Below, piece after piece: positions 11,398-21,901 of a stretch of 64,000 bases of DNA (its first letter is position 1; each line of letters begins with the position of its first letter). The position numbers were made by a program, and so were the translations under genes. This DNA is from Plantago ovata (Eukaryota > Streptophyta > Magnoliopsida > Lamiales > Plantaginaceae). The DNA is taken from the NCBI GenBank assembly GCA_028274465.1, contig CM051457.1, positions 30,539,313 to 30,603,312 on the forward strand, written 5' to 3'. Below the pieces are notes generated by a model that was not told the origin of the DNA, ran no database searches, and saw only the letters and a program-made list of their open reading frames with translations.

Positions 11398-11515
11398 AGT
11401 CCGTTATGTTTTTCACAAAGAACTAAAATTACGTTAATATTTAGTCTCTATGATCATGTACAATAGTCATATTATTAAATTACAACTATTTTATATTTTA
11501 AACACTAAAGTACTA

Positions 11516-11790
11516 CTCCCTCCATTCCTTGAGAAGTGTCTCACTTCTCCTTCCGGCTCAAGTTTTAAGATCAATTATTAAAATAATGATGCAAGTGGAG
11601 TTGTGACCATTGTTGGAGCAAAATAAATATGTTTGGTGGAGTAATAATGTTATTTAATGATTTGGGACCACATAGTATGTATATTTTATAATATGTGTGT
11701 GTTAGTATTATTTCCAAAAAAGGAAACAGGACACTTCTAACGAAACGCCCAAAATGGAAAAACAGAACACTTCTCAGGGAACGGAGGGAG
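11516..11790. mobile_element. Stowaway MITE (Tc1/mariner type)
   Basis: The ends CTCCCTCCATTCC and GGAACGGAGGGAG match the Stowaway consensus, with the expected TA target duplication at 11514-11515 and 11791-11792. The 275-bp interior is non-coding. An inner inverted pair (GAGAAGTGTC near the left, GACACTTCT near the right) extends the terminal repeat. Confidence 0.9.
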
Positions 11791-11809
11791 TATACTTCAA
11801 CAGATTGAT

Positions 11810-12075
11810 AGGGTTTAATAAGACCCTATCATACGTTTGGAGTCGGCCCAATGGCCGTCCGGAAAACGGGTATGATCAGGCCCGTCATAAACTTTATGAT
11901 GGGTCTAATCATTTTTTTTCTTCAATTTTTTGTTTTTCCCTTTTTAATTTTATGCCTTTCTTTTTCGTTTTTTTTAAAATCTTTTTCCTTAAACGCCTTT
12001 CTTTTTTATTTTTTCTTTTATTCCTTTTCTTTTTATACTTCCCTTTAAGTCCCTCTTTTCTTTTCTATTTCTTTA
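11810..12075. repeat. Second hairpin cluster plus polypyrimidine tract
   Basis: Inverted pairs TAGGGT/ACCCTA, ATCATAC/GTATGAT and CCCGTCATAAA/TATGATGGG lie between 11810 and 11902. A C/T-rich tract then runs to about 12075. The layout mirrors 8233-8515. From 12076 to 13150 the DNA is AT-rich, with a purine-rich stretch at 12385-12430 opposite in sense to the tract; no gene is seen. Confidence 0.65.
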
Positions 12076-13710
12076 ATCCTCATAATTTTCTTTGTAATAT
12101 TTATAGTACATTATATAGAAATACCAATCGTAAACGTTTACAAGAATTTTAATTATTTTAAGTATATTATTTGTAATCTTTAATTTCAAGTATTTTAATT
12201 TATTATCAATAATTATTGTAATTTTTTAAGATTAAATATTGAAATTTGCATGCTAATATATTATTTTGTGTTATTATCAATCATTGTAATTTTTAGATTT
12301 ATATTTCATATTTTTTTAATTAATTGAAAATATTTATAATAATATGAAGTATAATTAAAAAAACTAGTGTAGTTTAAAATAAATGAGAAAATACAAATGT
12401 AATTTAAAAGAAAATGAGAAGAAAAAAATGTGAATCTGATGGGTCAGAGATGGAGTGCAGAGTGTCGTGGATAATAAAATTTGAGTGCTGATACAGCAGA
12501 GTGTGAACGCTTTGCATGGATGGAGATGGTAGTCTAAGTACTTATTTATTGTTATCCAAAAGTATAATAAGTATTTGTTACTTTTTTTTCTTCTCCTGAT
12601 TATCTTAAATTCAGCCATACTTAATCATTTGTTTACTATGTTGATCAACGTCATACATTATATTTTTTAAATTTGTTTGTTAAATTAAAGACATGTGTTT
12701 TTAAAAGATCCGCCGGTTACCGAATAAATAGTTGATAGGTTTATTGCTCTCAACCCCTAATTATCTCATTTTATTGCTATCAGAACCAGCCTTTAAAAAT
12801 CATTACTATAAAACCCTATTATATTGCTTTTAGCCCCACCTTTAAACTTTATATGATATATTTAACCCTCAGCTTGAACCATCACATGGTACAAGTCACC
12901 CATTGTTGGCACCGATAATTTTGTTCGGCACCCATTATATTATTTATGTCATGTTCGACACCAATAGTTGGTTCCTATAGTCACTCATGTTTAGTACCAC
13001 ATGTTAGTACCAACATTTCATTAATAATACTATTAAGTCAATATAAGGGTATACTAGAAATTATATTATATGTTCTTTTATAAGTGGGGCTGAGAGCTAT
13101 TTTGTCGAATAATTTCAACTTGACAGAATTTATTAAGTGAAGTTCGTAATCTTTGACATTAGATTTTCAAGAATGTGTGCAGTGTGTATATAATGTATAT
13201 ACAGTATGTAGGTTAGTAAAGAGTGATGAGAAACTCAAGTTATGGGTTCGTCTTGCACGCAATTGGACAGACAAAATATTGGGAGACCACATGCTTAACG
13301 ATTTCGTTAACAACCATTTGCAATTGGCGAAGCTAAATGACACGGGTTTCTAAAAAATTTGCCCAACTAGTATCAAATTCAACAAGTTAGATTAGTGTTG
13401 GTAAAATATATTGAGAGAGATTTAACTCTGTAACTTGCTAAATGATAATTTCACGCAGTTAAACTAGATTTAAGTTAGTATAGTGGACTTATTGAAGGGG
13501 TTTGATTGGATGATTACAGAATTATTTTCAAGTGGCCAATTAACTTTTTAACTTCATGGTGAATGATGTCTACAAGAAATGAGCTTAGTATATGTGGAGA
13601 CACAATGATACCAATATTTATAAATTTGGGTAACACTTTAATTTTTAACCTTCACTTCTTTTTAGAGGGGGTATTATTATTATTATTGGAAAATCAGCAT
13701 TGGTTATTCT

Positions 13711-13864
13711 TGTCATCATCATTGTCGTGAAGTAACATTAAAATGGTACGAAATTGACCGATAACGTTAAGCTACGCTCAGCTTCTAGCGTTGCCGTTGA
13801 TTTATTAATTGTATTTATGGTCATCATTATCGGGACTATAACATCGTACCAAATTGACCGGAAG
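13711..13864. repeat. Imperfect direct repeat, about 107 bp apart
   Basis: Segments around 13711-13763 and 13820-13864 share TCATCATTRTCG and GTACSAAATTGACCGR. No terminal inverted repeats were found. The surrounding 13150-14140 holds no recognisable gene. Confidence 0.5.
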
Positions 13865-14160
13865 ATATTTGGAAGTATACCTTGATCAGTGACGGTACCG
13901 GTTTAATACGACAAATAAATAAATAAAACGACAAATATATTTCTAATAGAAGAGAGTTGTAAGGACTTGGAGCGTACCGTGTGCCCAACAGGAGTTTACC
14001 ACAATTACCTCGCAGCTTTCAGTCATACACGGTACCCTTCTCAAAGTTTGAATCAAGAACAAAGAGAAGGAAGAAGGTACATAAAAGATCCACCGGGAAA
14101 AAAAAATAGAAAAAGAAATTAAGTTGCAAGAGAAAATGAGAGGAACAATTAAGATTTGTA

Positions 14161-14423
14161 GTATGGAAGGCATGGATGATGTTCATGTACATTTTGTTTA
14201 CAGAGAAGAGAACCATGTCGCCCATGCATTAGCCAATGAAGGAAGGAAGAAAACTTTTGGAAATAGTGTAGTTAATCATGTTCCATTTTTTGTGAATATC
14301 TGGGACAGTTGCCCTTCCTGGCTAGCTAGTATTGCAGGATAGTGTAGGTTTTGTTCGGTATGTACATAAGCAAACCTTCGTAAGTAATGAATCTATGTTT
14401 TAATTTTGAAAAAAAAAAAAAAA
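14161..14423 (+). mobile_element. 5'-truncated LINE (RNase H end) with 17-bp target duplication
   Basis: The insert is flanked by perfect direct repeats AACAATTAAGATTTGTA at 14144-14160 and 14424-14440, the mark of target-primed reverse transcription. It encodes the last part of an RNase H-like domain (HFVYREENHVAHALANEG, compare the usual HV-RE-N-VADALA of plant LINEs), then a stop, about 65 nt of 3' UTR and a run of A that merges with the target duplication. It is therefore the last 260 bp or so of a plant L1-type LINE. The intact duplication implies a young insertion. Confidence 0.9.
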
Positions 14424-14449
14424 AACAATTAAGATTTGTATACGCCCAC

Positions 14450-14505
14450 AGGGGTGGCTCAGTTGGTTACTAGGAACCGCGTCACACACAACGCGTGTGA
14501 AGCGT
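14450..14505 (+). repeat. tRNA-like A-box fragment (SINE-like)
   Basis: GGGGTGGCTCAGTTGGTTA resembles the 5' end and A box of tRNA-derived plant SINEs. No B box follows at the expected distance, so it is at most a truncated piece. Confidence 0.3.
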
Positions 14506-14879
14506 AATCTTGTGAAACATTATTGTTTTATTAAACAATATATTGAAATAAATTGAGTGGATACATAATCTTCACATAATGAATTCAAACGTAATAAAAA
14601 AATAACTAATTGAGTAATTAAACTTAATATAAATGGTGTGCTATAAATGTATATATAGTTTTTGTAGTTATGCAATTAATAGTTTTGAATTGAACTATAT
14701 TAGACATACAAAAAGTATTCTTCCGATAATTTAGTAACCATCAGATACATCTCTAGACTTTGGAATCATTCAACTTCAAAATCTGCAATGCATCTTTTTC
14801 GCATGTTAATTGGTATTCTTCATCAGTTGAATATATTGTCAAGTGCTTCATATAAACATTCTAGTTTCATAAAATGATG

Positions 14880-14983
14880 TTTTTAGTTATTTTTATCGTA
14901 TGATTTAAGAATAATTTAAGGTCAAAATGACCATCGAAAAAGTCAACAAAATAAAGTGTTACATTTATTATTGGACGGAGTAA
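14880..14983. mobile_element. Stowaway-type MITE remnant
   Basis: AAAAAGTCAACAAAATAAA followed by TTGGACGGAGTAAGTA resembles the right end of the Stowaway family with a GTTGACTTTTT inner motif (compare 20.27-20.48 kb). The left end was not found. Confidence 0.35.
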
Positions 14984-15116
14984 GTATGTCTTTTTTTATA
15001 AGAACATATCATGGTTATTTTTAAAATATATCATGGTTTTTTTTAAAATTAAGTATAATACGTCATACAACTTTATGTTAAAAATAAAAATTTAAGAAGA
15101 GAATAAATAAAAAAGA

Positions 15117-15290
15117 AAAAAATTACGTCAATAAGATTCGAACCCAACACCTTCAACTAAAATAATGATACAAATAATAGAGAAAAATCACGCCAACAAG
15201 ATTCGAACCAAACACCTTCAATAAAAATAATAATAAAATAGTGGAGAAAAATCACGCCAACGGGATTCGAACCCTACAACTTTTCATTAA
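15117..15290. repeat. Three tandem copies with a B-box-like core
   Basis: Units start near 15117, 15181 and 15244 and share AATCACGCCAACAAGATTCGAA. On the minus strand each reads GGTTCGAATC, the Pol III B-box consensus, but no complete tRNA fold is present. Confidence 0.7.
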
Positions 15291-15364
15291 CTAATGACAT
15301 ATGTACGCACCAGATTGAAATTGGATAAGCAAGATCAATGGATTAAAATTGAATGGTAGGTCAA

Positions 15365-15465
15365 TCAATTGGGTAAATCAACCGACTTATTATATTACTT
15401 TAATTTAATTGGTATGCCAATCAATTGGGTAAATCAACCGCCTTATTATATTACTTTAATTTAAT
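15365..15465. repeat. Two tandem copies, 56-bp period
   Basis: TCAATTGGGTAAATCAACCG plus the following AT-rich 25 bp occurs at 15365-15409 and 15421-15465 with one substitution. No gene is seen from 15290 to 15640. Confidence 0.85.
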
Positions 15466-15642
15466 AAAGTAGGATAATATCCTCTTGTTTACTCGTACAA
15501 ATACGATACCATGCATCAACACAAAAGTACACAGACTTCTTCATAGAAGAGTTTGGTTATTAGTTGGTTACAAAATCAGTTGGCCCAATGTACATAATAC
15601 TTAGCAAAGATTAGCCTACGGAGTAACTTCTATGTAGTATAT

Positions 15643-15935
15643 TTTTTTTAAACAGCAAAAAAGTTCAACAAACCCAAAACGTCAGTACAAGATTAAGAGA
15701 GACATACCCCAATCGTAATACAAGGCGTATCACTAACTCGTACAAAGAGGGTCCAAAAACTAGCCAGAGTAGCTAGTGGAGAAAACAAACAGAACGAAAC
15801 CAGAGAACTCTAGCTAAGCTATGATCCCCCAGAATCTAAGACTGAAAACCAGACTATAAAATAGCCCTTCGAACTCCAGGTCACACATGTGATTCGAACC
15901 AAAGTGAGCGAGCCCTCGTCATCATGAATGCAATC
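15643..15935 (-). mobile_element. LINE- or SINE-derived 3' end, minus strand
   Basis: On the minus strand the segment ends TTTTTTGCTGTTTAAAAAAA, a tail typical of plant LINEs and of SINEs that borrow LINE tails. Upstream is GGTTCGAATCACATGTGTG, a B-box-like motif that favours a SINE. The 5' end and target duplication are not resolved. Confidence 0.4.
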
Positions 15936-16184
15936 TTCTATATTTATGCAGTTGGAAAGCTTCTAGATTTGTGTTGGAAAATATTGAAGAAAACAATGAA
16001 GTAAATAATGTCTAGAGGGACATATTTACATAGAGACCATTTCTTAATTACTTGTTAATTGAGAAAAGTAGATATATAGTCGAAAGCTATGAAATGAGAG
16101 CTTCGAATTGATATATTGTATGCCCAAAACGGACCTTGGATTAGTGAGGAAGAATTGCTCAAAGTTGGAAGCTTGAGTGGGTTT

Positions 16185-16227
16185 GTCCCACATCGGAAAA
16201 ATGCAAAAGGTTTCACTAGTATATAAG
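16185..16227 (+). promoter_or_regulatory. snRNA-type USE plus TATA module
   Basis: GTCCCACATCG (16185-16195) is an exact match to the plant snRNA upstream sequence element RTCCCACATCG. TATATAAG begins 24 nt downstream at 16220. This two-part layout is the core promoter of plant U-snRNA genes. No U6 or other snRNA sequence follows; the module lies in an LTR remnant. Confidence 0.5.
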
Positions 16228-16310
16228 ATAAGAGCTTACACTTGATGTTCAAGTTGAATAGCTAGATGTCTCGAGAACTCTCTACGCGGGCGCGCAGGGG
16301 GGGTGCAAAT

Positions 16311-16799
16311 CTATGTTTTAAAAAACGGAGCCGGAGGTTGAGCCGGACAGCCCCCAAAAAAGGTTTAACCGGGGTCGGACCTGTTGAGCCGTTTTATGAG
16401 CCGGTTGAGCCGGTTTACCACTATAATATGAATATATATATAATATACTAATACTAATATATTTATACTATATTATTATTCATATTTTCGTCCAAAATCA
16501 CACTAAACAATATTAAATGATCACCAATCAAGTAAAATGACTTGGTGAAGATCCATATTCAATCAAGATATAGAAGAAAATAGATTTTTTTTTTTTTTTT
16601 GGATTTTTTTTGGCAATTTTACCCAATAACGGCTCAACCGCTTTTCCGGTTCACCGGTTTTGCCGTTTTTCGCCCGTTTTTTCCGGTTTTAGGGCCTCCG
16701 GTTTTTTAGCGTTTAAATAGCGACTTCAGACCGTCAAACTCCGGTTTCCACGGTTCAACCGGTCCGACCGGCCGGCTCAACCCGACTTTTAAAACATAG
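16311..16799. mobile_element. hAT-type MITE, CTATGTTTT family (copy 1)
   Basis: The ends CTATGTTTTAAAA and TTTTAAAACATAG are perfect inverted repeats, continued inward by diverged GAGCCGG-rich arms. Perfect 8-bp target duplications GTGCAAAT flank it (16303-16310 and 16800-16807), as for hAT elements. The interior holds many copies of CCGGTT/AACCGG. It interrupts the Copia-like LTR. A second family member is at 39730-39878. Confidence 0.88.
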
Positions 16800-17345
16800 G
16801 TGCAAATCCTGGCAAGATTTGTACACGACGTGAGGCGCGAATGTCGGACTGGTTTGAACTAAAACCGCCCGGCTCGCGCGAGCTTCGTTTTGCAACCGGT
16901 CCAGTAGACCCTTCCAGAAACTTTTGAGTTCGAATTCAAGTTTTGTAACTGACAAGGAGTTACAGAGAATTTGTTGCTGCATTATTGTAGATTTGATTTT
17001 GTAATCAAATCTAGCATTAGTGGCTCAGTTACAGATTTTCAATTCCCTGACCTGTTACACATAATTCCTCATCTATAAATGGTCTCTGAATCAGTGAGAA
17101 GAAAAATACCAAGAGCCTTCTTCTCACTGTTCTTCCTCTATCCCTTCTCTGCATAAACCGAGCACCAGTTCCAGTTCGCCGGAAACTGCTAGCTTGTGCG
17201 GCTAGTAGCTTTAGTTAATCGTTGTATCCTGGGAGGCAAGCGCTCGACGTCTCTAAGCACCATAGGTGAGAGGGCGTAATTGCTTTAAGGAAACTGTGCA
17301 AGCACAGGCCTCGATTTTGTTACCAAAAGGCGGTTTGATTTAAAT

Positions 17346-18021
17346 CCGTTTCTGTTTCTGACTCATATCTTATCACCATACCTGATATATATACTGATAT
17401 ATATGATATGATGTTGGTTTTGTTGGCCAGTTCATGGTTAATCCAACTAAAGATCACTTGTCGGTTGTGTATATGATGTTTAAATATCTTAAAGCAGCTC
17501 CTAAATACAGTATTTTGCTGAGATCACAAAAGAATAACACATTAATGGCATATAGTACGTGACTCGGACTAGGCAACTCGTCCAGATACAAGGAGATCAG
17601 TCTCAAGTTATTGCATTTTTAGGGCATTCTCTAATCAATTGGAAAAAGCAAGAAATAGGTGACCGTGAGGGTTACCATGCAGTTTTAGGTTAAACTCTAA
17701 AATGTTTGTTGGATAATTTATTTACTTTTAGTTGAAGTTATTCAAATGAAGTATGGTGACAAAATTGTAATATTGTTATAAAAGATACTTCATTGTTCTC
17801 TATAAAACTTTTTGTTTGCTATTGCAAGAACAAATTTTACAAAAAGTTGAAAATAGTTCGAAAATAATTTGTGAGGGTCATAAACTTAAATATTAAGTCA
17901 TTATTCACCTAAATTCTTCATTCATAATTGTTTCTAACTCTTTAAAAGGGAACGGATTGAATAATATTTTTAATGTGTGAAATAATTTTCATTTTTACTT
18001 TTTTATAATGAGAACACCCAA
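17346..18021. other. AT-rich stretch without a recognisable gene
   Basis: I see a short TATA-rich segment near 17390 and otherwise unique-looking AT-rich DNA, with no coding region or element ends. Confidence 0.4.
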
Positions 18022-18030
18022 AAAGAAATA

Positions 18031-19090
18031 GAAATTTTTTTATTTTGCACTGAAACCTATTTCATGTTTTTCAAAATGCACTGAAACCTATTTCATGTTT
18101 TTCAAAATGCACTGAAACCTTTATTTTATTCCAAATGCACTGAAACATTTCTCCAAAATTTTCAACTTGCACAAATGTTTAACGGTCCGTTAGTTAACCT
18201 TTTTTTTCTTTTCAAATTACACACAAACCTTTGTCAAAAGATTTCAAATTGCACAAATAAAAATAATAAATTCAAAAATTGTAAATAATTCAATTATTTC
18301 ATTCAAATAGAAAAATACATTTCAATAAAAAGTATCATCAAATGTGATGGCATATCCATTCTGTTTCTGATCGACTTGTAAGGTCGATGCGTTATTGTTG
18401 TTAATAATTCAGTTAAGCAATATACTGAATTGAAGATTTTAAAATTTAATCAAGAGGAATAGATAAGACTGCAGAATTTAGTTTAGTCAGTAGAGGCTTA
18501 ACAGAAATTAACAATTGTACATACTACATACATGCATACCCGAAGCTTATTGAGCACATTAATCGGATACTTAGCAAGATGATAGAAATCCCACGTCATA
18601 GCAATGGTACTAGATTCATAGCCTCCAACGACAAGGCTAACAAGTATGTTATCAAGAACTTCAACATCGCTTAATTGGTTTCCATTTCGATCTTTCATTT
18701 TGAGGTCATTTTTCACGGTGCTCCTAGAAACTAGTACTCCTGCTATGATTATGATTATTGGAAGTGTTTTGATTATTTGAATCCTGAAGTTTTTAATAAA
18801 TTTTTGTTGTTTAAAAAAAAAAAAGAAGAAGAAGAACATTATTGAATGGAATAATTGGATTTCTTACAATTATTTGATATTTTTATTTGTGTAATTTAAA
18901 ATTTTTTGGCAAAGGTTTGCGTGTAATTTGAAAAAAAAAAGGTTAACTAACGAAAAATTTAACACCGTTAAACGTTTGTGCAAGTTGAAAATTTTAATAA
19001 AAGGTACCAGTGCAATTTAAAATAAAATAAAATTTTTAGTATATTTTGAAAAATATGAAATAGGTTTTATGTGCAAAATACAATTTTCCC
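18031..19090. mobile_element. Mutator-like element (Pack-MULE) carrying a P450 exon
   Basis: Long inverted terminal regions of about 210 bp pair 18031-18245 with about 18880-19090. The outermost right end, read inward, is GGGAAAATTGTATTTTGCAC; the left end is the same with four changes. Nine-base flanks AAAGAAATA (18022-18030) and AGAGAAATA (19091-19099) differ at one base and fit the 9-bp duplication of MULEs. The left arm carries an extra 31-bp tandem duplication (CACTGAAACCTATTTCATG). Between the arms is a cytochrome P450 exon on the minus strand and no transposase, so this is a non-autonomous gene-carrying MULE. Confidence 0.75.
18540..18790 (-). pseudogene. Cytochrome P450 exon fragment inside a MULE
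   Basis: The minus-strand frame reads KMKDRNGNQLSDVEVLDNIL and then the I-helix GGYESST, matching the P450 oxygen-binding motif (A/G)Gx(D/E)T(T/S), followed by a HLAKYP-NVLNKLR stretch as in helix J. It resembles CYP85-clan enzymes, though the subfamily is only a guess. The exon ends at 18540 with LR followed by a GTATGC splice donor, so genomic DNA with part of an intron was captured, not a cDNA. The heme-binding Cys region and the N-terminal anchor are missing, so it cannot be an active enzyme. Confidence 0.75.
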
Positions 19091-19099
19091 AGAGAAATA

Positions 19100-20260
19100 A
19101 ATACTTCCTAAAAGTTTGTGGGGCGGGATTAGTATCCTTCTTGTTGTGGCCATTCAAGGAGAGACATAGACACGTCACCGCTCGATAAGGTCAATGGAGA
19201 GTATTACTGTATTTAGACATTAAAGACCAAATTGCATACGTGTCCTCTATTATTCATCAGATCACTTATGATAATTTTGTTATTTGTAATAATGTCATTG
19301 TGACAAATAATTTTTCATGGATTTGTATTGTACTGGAAACTCACGTGTCGTCTTCCCATTGATATGGACGGTAGTACAGGTCAATTATGTGTCCTCCTTG
19401 TCGATTGAGGCCAGTGTCATCGACACTGTATTTGTATAATCCTGTAGGGTAAAATGTGAATTTTACATTTTACATTTTACATCTTACAAAGATAGATGGT
19501 ATAATCCGTAACGGTGACTTAGTTGATTAAAATAGAGAATAATATATTCTCTTGGTTATAAGTTCAACTTCAAACTTTAACGGGAGCAAATTTTCGGAAC
19601 TTGACTTACATAGTTTTGAAATATATATTACGTCGAACGGTAGCAGCCAAGTACCCAAAATAATTAAAAACAAATAAAAAGAATCGACATGTAAGGTTTA
19701 CCTAGTGCACACCCTAAATCGGCTACAAATTCACAACGTAATCCAAAGAAAAAAGAAAAACTCGAGTAGACAGTATAAATGGTACTCTATATAATATAAC
19801 ACTTCCTCCGGAAACATTTAAAGTTTCTTGTTGTGACCCAACAACTATTAATCCACCAACAGAACAATATAATAGCCACAGACAATCCAACAAACGATTT
19901 GCAATAGAAACAATATTTAGATTCGAATGAATAGTTGAACGTAATACTCAGGATCGGATGAACAACGATAATTCCATGGCCGATTACACCAAACACAGGT
20001 GATTGTTGCACCGGAGCTTACCTGCAATACTGATCGAAGATGGCTAGATGATGGCTAGATTTAGTGAAGGACGATGATGATAATTTAAAAGGATGGATTT
20101 AGCTAAGAAGTTTGAGAGGATTACCTCAACAAAGTCTCACACCCTCCATCTGTATGAAAGCTTCCTTTTGAAAATGTTCGGTAGAATTTGTTGTAACGGT
20201 TAAGTGGGCCGTAATGGAGTGGGCTTCTGCTTGCTTAATGGACTTCAATACTGTGGGCCA
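19100..20260. other. Intergenic stretch without a recognisable gene
   Basis: The stretch contains short TTTTACATTTTACA repeats near 19450-19490 and ordinary AT-rich DNA. A 74-codon minus-strand frame at 19787-20011 has no recognisable domain and I do not call it. Confidence 0.4.
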
Positions 20261-20267
20261 CTACATT

Positions 20268-20480
20268 TCTCATTTAGTTTTGTTGACTTTTTTTTCGATT
20301 TTCGATGTCTAATTTGACCTCAAATTAATCATAATTCATTGTGAAAAAAATAATTGTAAAAATTATATAATGAAATATGCCTCTTATATTTTTATAATAT
20401 AAGTTTAAAATTTTTCCGTAATAAATTATGATTAATTGAAGGTCAAACCGGACATAAAAAGTTAACAAAATTAAATGGAA
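20268..20480. mobile_element. Fold-back MITE, GTTGACTTTTT type
   Basis: The arms CATTTAGTTTTGTTGACTTTT and, inverted, AAAAAGTTAACAAAATTAAATG pair over about 70 bp, including TTGACCTCAAATTAATCATA against TATGATTAATTGAAGGTCAA. The layout fits a decayed Stowaway-like MITE. Confidence 0.6.
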
Positions 20481-20486
20481 ACTTTA

Positions 20487-21901
20487 CGGGGTGTTTGGGT
20501 CTCACTTGGACTTTGGTATTTTGTTAAATTTAACAAAAGGCGGAATAGTAATTGATTTAAGAGGTTTGTTAGATGAGTTTTTGTTGTAGTATTTGGCTTG
20601 ATTTAGGGAGAGTATTGAAAAACTGTGGTACGATTTTATAGGGGTAATGATGATAGGTGTAAGGAATATGTAAGAACATTTCTTATGGTTTTGGGTTTAA
20701 TTAGAGCTTTAAAATTTAAACATATAAACCCCAAAAAAAGCCCTTCCCAAACTGAAGTCTCCAATGGTTTGGAGTTTAATTGAGTCTTATATGTAGGTCC
20801 CATATGATACATGTTAGTCTATTATTAATTTTTCTACTAAAAGTTGTAATTAAATAATTGTTTAATATATTTGTGGCTTAAATGGATACAGTAGAAACTC
20901 TATATAGTAATATTGTCGGGACTGACAAAAAATATTCTTATAAGGAGTTTATTCCTAAGTAGAGTTTTATATGTAATTTTTTAACTAACAAAATGACGTA
21001 CTATATAATCCAGCGGATGATAATGTAAAAGTATAAAAAGTTCCATACCAAAGAGGCTTTAAGCATTCTTGACAAGTTAGAGGTGTTTCGTGCTTAACAA
21101 GAAGTTTCACATGTGAATGAGTTACGTAAGCACACATATTAGAGGTGTTTGGATTTAACAAGAAGTTTTACAATTGAATGAGTTATTAACCACACACAAG
21201 TTAAAAGATGTGATTGCAACTCAAAAGTTAAAGTCTATTTTATAGACAACTTTGCACAAGTATTTTGGATAGTAATTAAATTGTATGTTATGTATGTGAC
21301 ACATGTAATAATTTATTCATGTGTGCAATTTATTATTATACGGATTTATAATTCCTTAAGACGGGACTTGAAAAACTCATGGAATATCACAATGTGAAGT
21401 TTATTCTTATTTATAACTGGTCCCAAGTTGGGACCGAAAATTTTTATTACTATAAGGAGTTTATTCCTTTTATAGAGTATTACTTTAGAGAGTTTTTACT
21501 GTATGTAGTAGCCCCATAAAAGATTTCATTGGAGGCATTTTTGGATTTAATTGAGGTTTTAAGCCCCAAAAGCCTCCATAAGGAGTGATGTAAGAGAATG
21601 TTTGTTTGATTTGTAAAATGTTGTTGGAATATATTGAGAATCGTGTGGGGTTGACTATATTATTGGTGGATTAGTGGAAGATTAGTTGAATTTATATTTT
21701 AAAAAAATAATACGAATAACAAAGAAACATGTGGGCCAAAAGGCTAGAGAGAGTGTGTGATGTTATTATGTACAGGTTAGGTTACTGTAGCAAAGTCTTT
21801 GGTATTGTTTTAAGTAACAAAAGACTAAATAAGACACAAGTCCAACACCATTTTGAAATAACAAAATACTATAGCCCTAAATAAATAAGACCCAAACACC
21901 C
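20487..21901. mobile_element. Inverted-terminal-repeat element (GGGGTGTTTGGGTCT ends)
   Basis: The left end GGGGTGTTTGGGTCT pairs with the right end AGACCCAAACACCCT. GGTATTTTGTTAAATTTAACA and AACAAAATACT lie just inside. The ends recall PIF/Harbinger or Tourist-like elements, but no TWA duplication was found. The interior contains another MITE and has no transposase. Confidence 0.5.
20889..21501. mobile_element. Nested MITE (CAGTAGAAACTC ends)
   Basis: CAGTAGAAACTCTATATAGTA at the left pairs with a right end reading ACTTTAGAGAGTTTTTACTG. Inner arms GTCGGGACTGAC and GTTGGGACCGAA recur in inverted order. This resembles a common plant MITE type beginning CAGTAAAACCTCTATA. It sits within the 20.5-21.9 kb element. 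Confidence 0.6.

Larger units (their letters stand above)
15972..17345 (+). mobile_element. Copia-like LTR remnant (holds a hAT MITE)
   Basis: The sequence starts TGTTGGAAAATATTGAAG and contains GTCCCACATCGG, a TATA box (TATATAAG at 16220) and a U5-like block with GGGAGGCAAGCGCTC, CTAAGCACCATAGGTGAG and GTGCAAGCACAGGCCT, as in several plant Copia LTRs. The right boundary is uncertain and no primer-binding site follows. A 489-bp MITE sits inside it. No gag-pol coding sequence is attached, so it looks like an old solo or truncated LTR. Confidence 0.55.

Noticed and set aside
14019-14225. Minus-strand hydrophobic frame at 14.0-14.2 kb
   Set aside because: It crosses the LINE insertion boundary and target duplication, so it cannot be one old gene.
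15117-15290. Possible tRNA genes from repeated GGTTCGAATC motifs
   Set aside because: Only the B-box-like arm is present; no acceptor, D or anticodon stems can be drawn.
16228-16310. U6 or other snRNA gene downstream of the USE/TATA module
   Set aside because: The sequence lacks U6 landmarks such as GTCCCTTCGGGGACA and no T-run terminator follows at the right distance.
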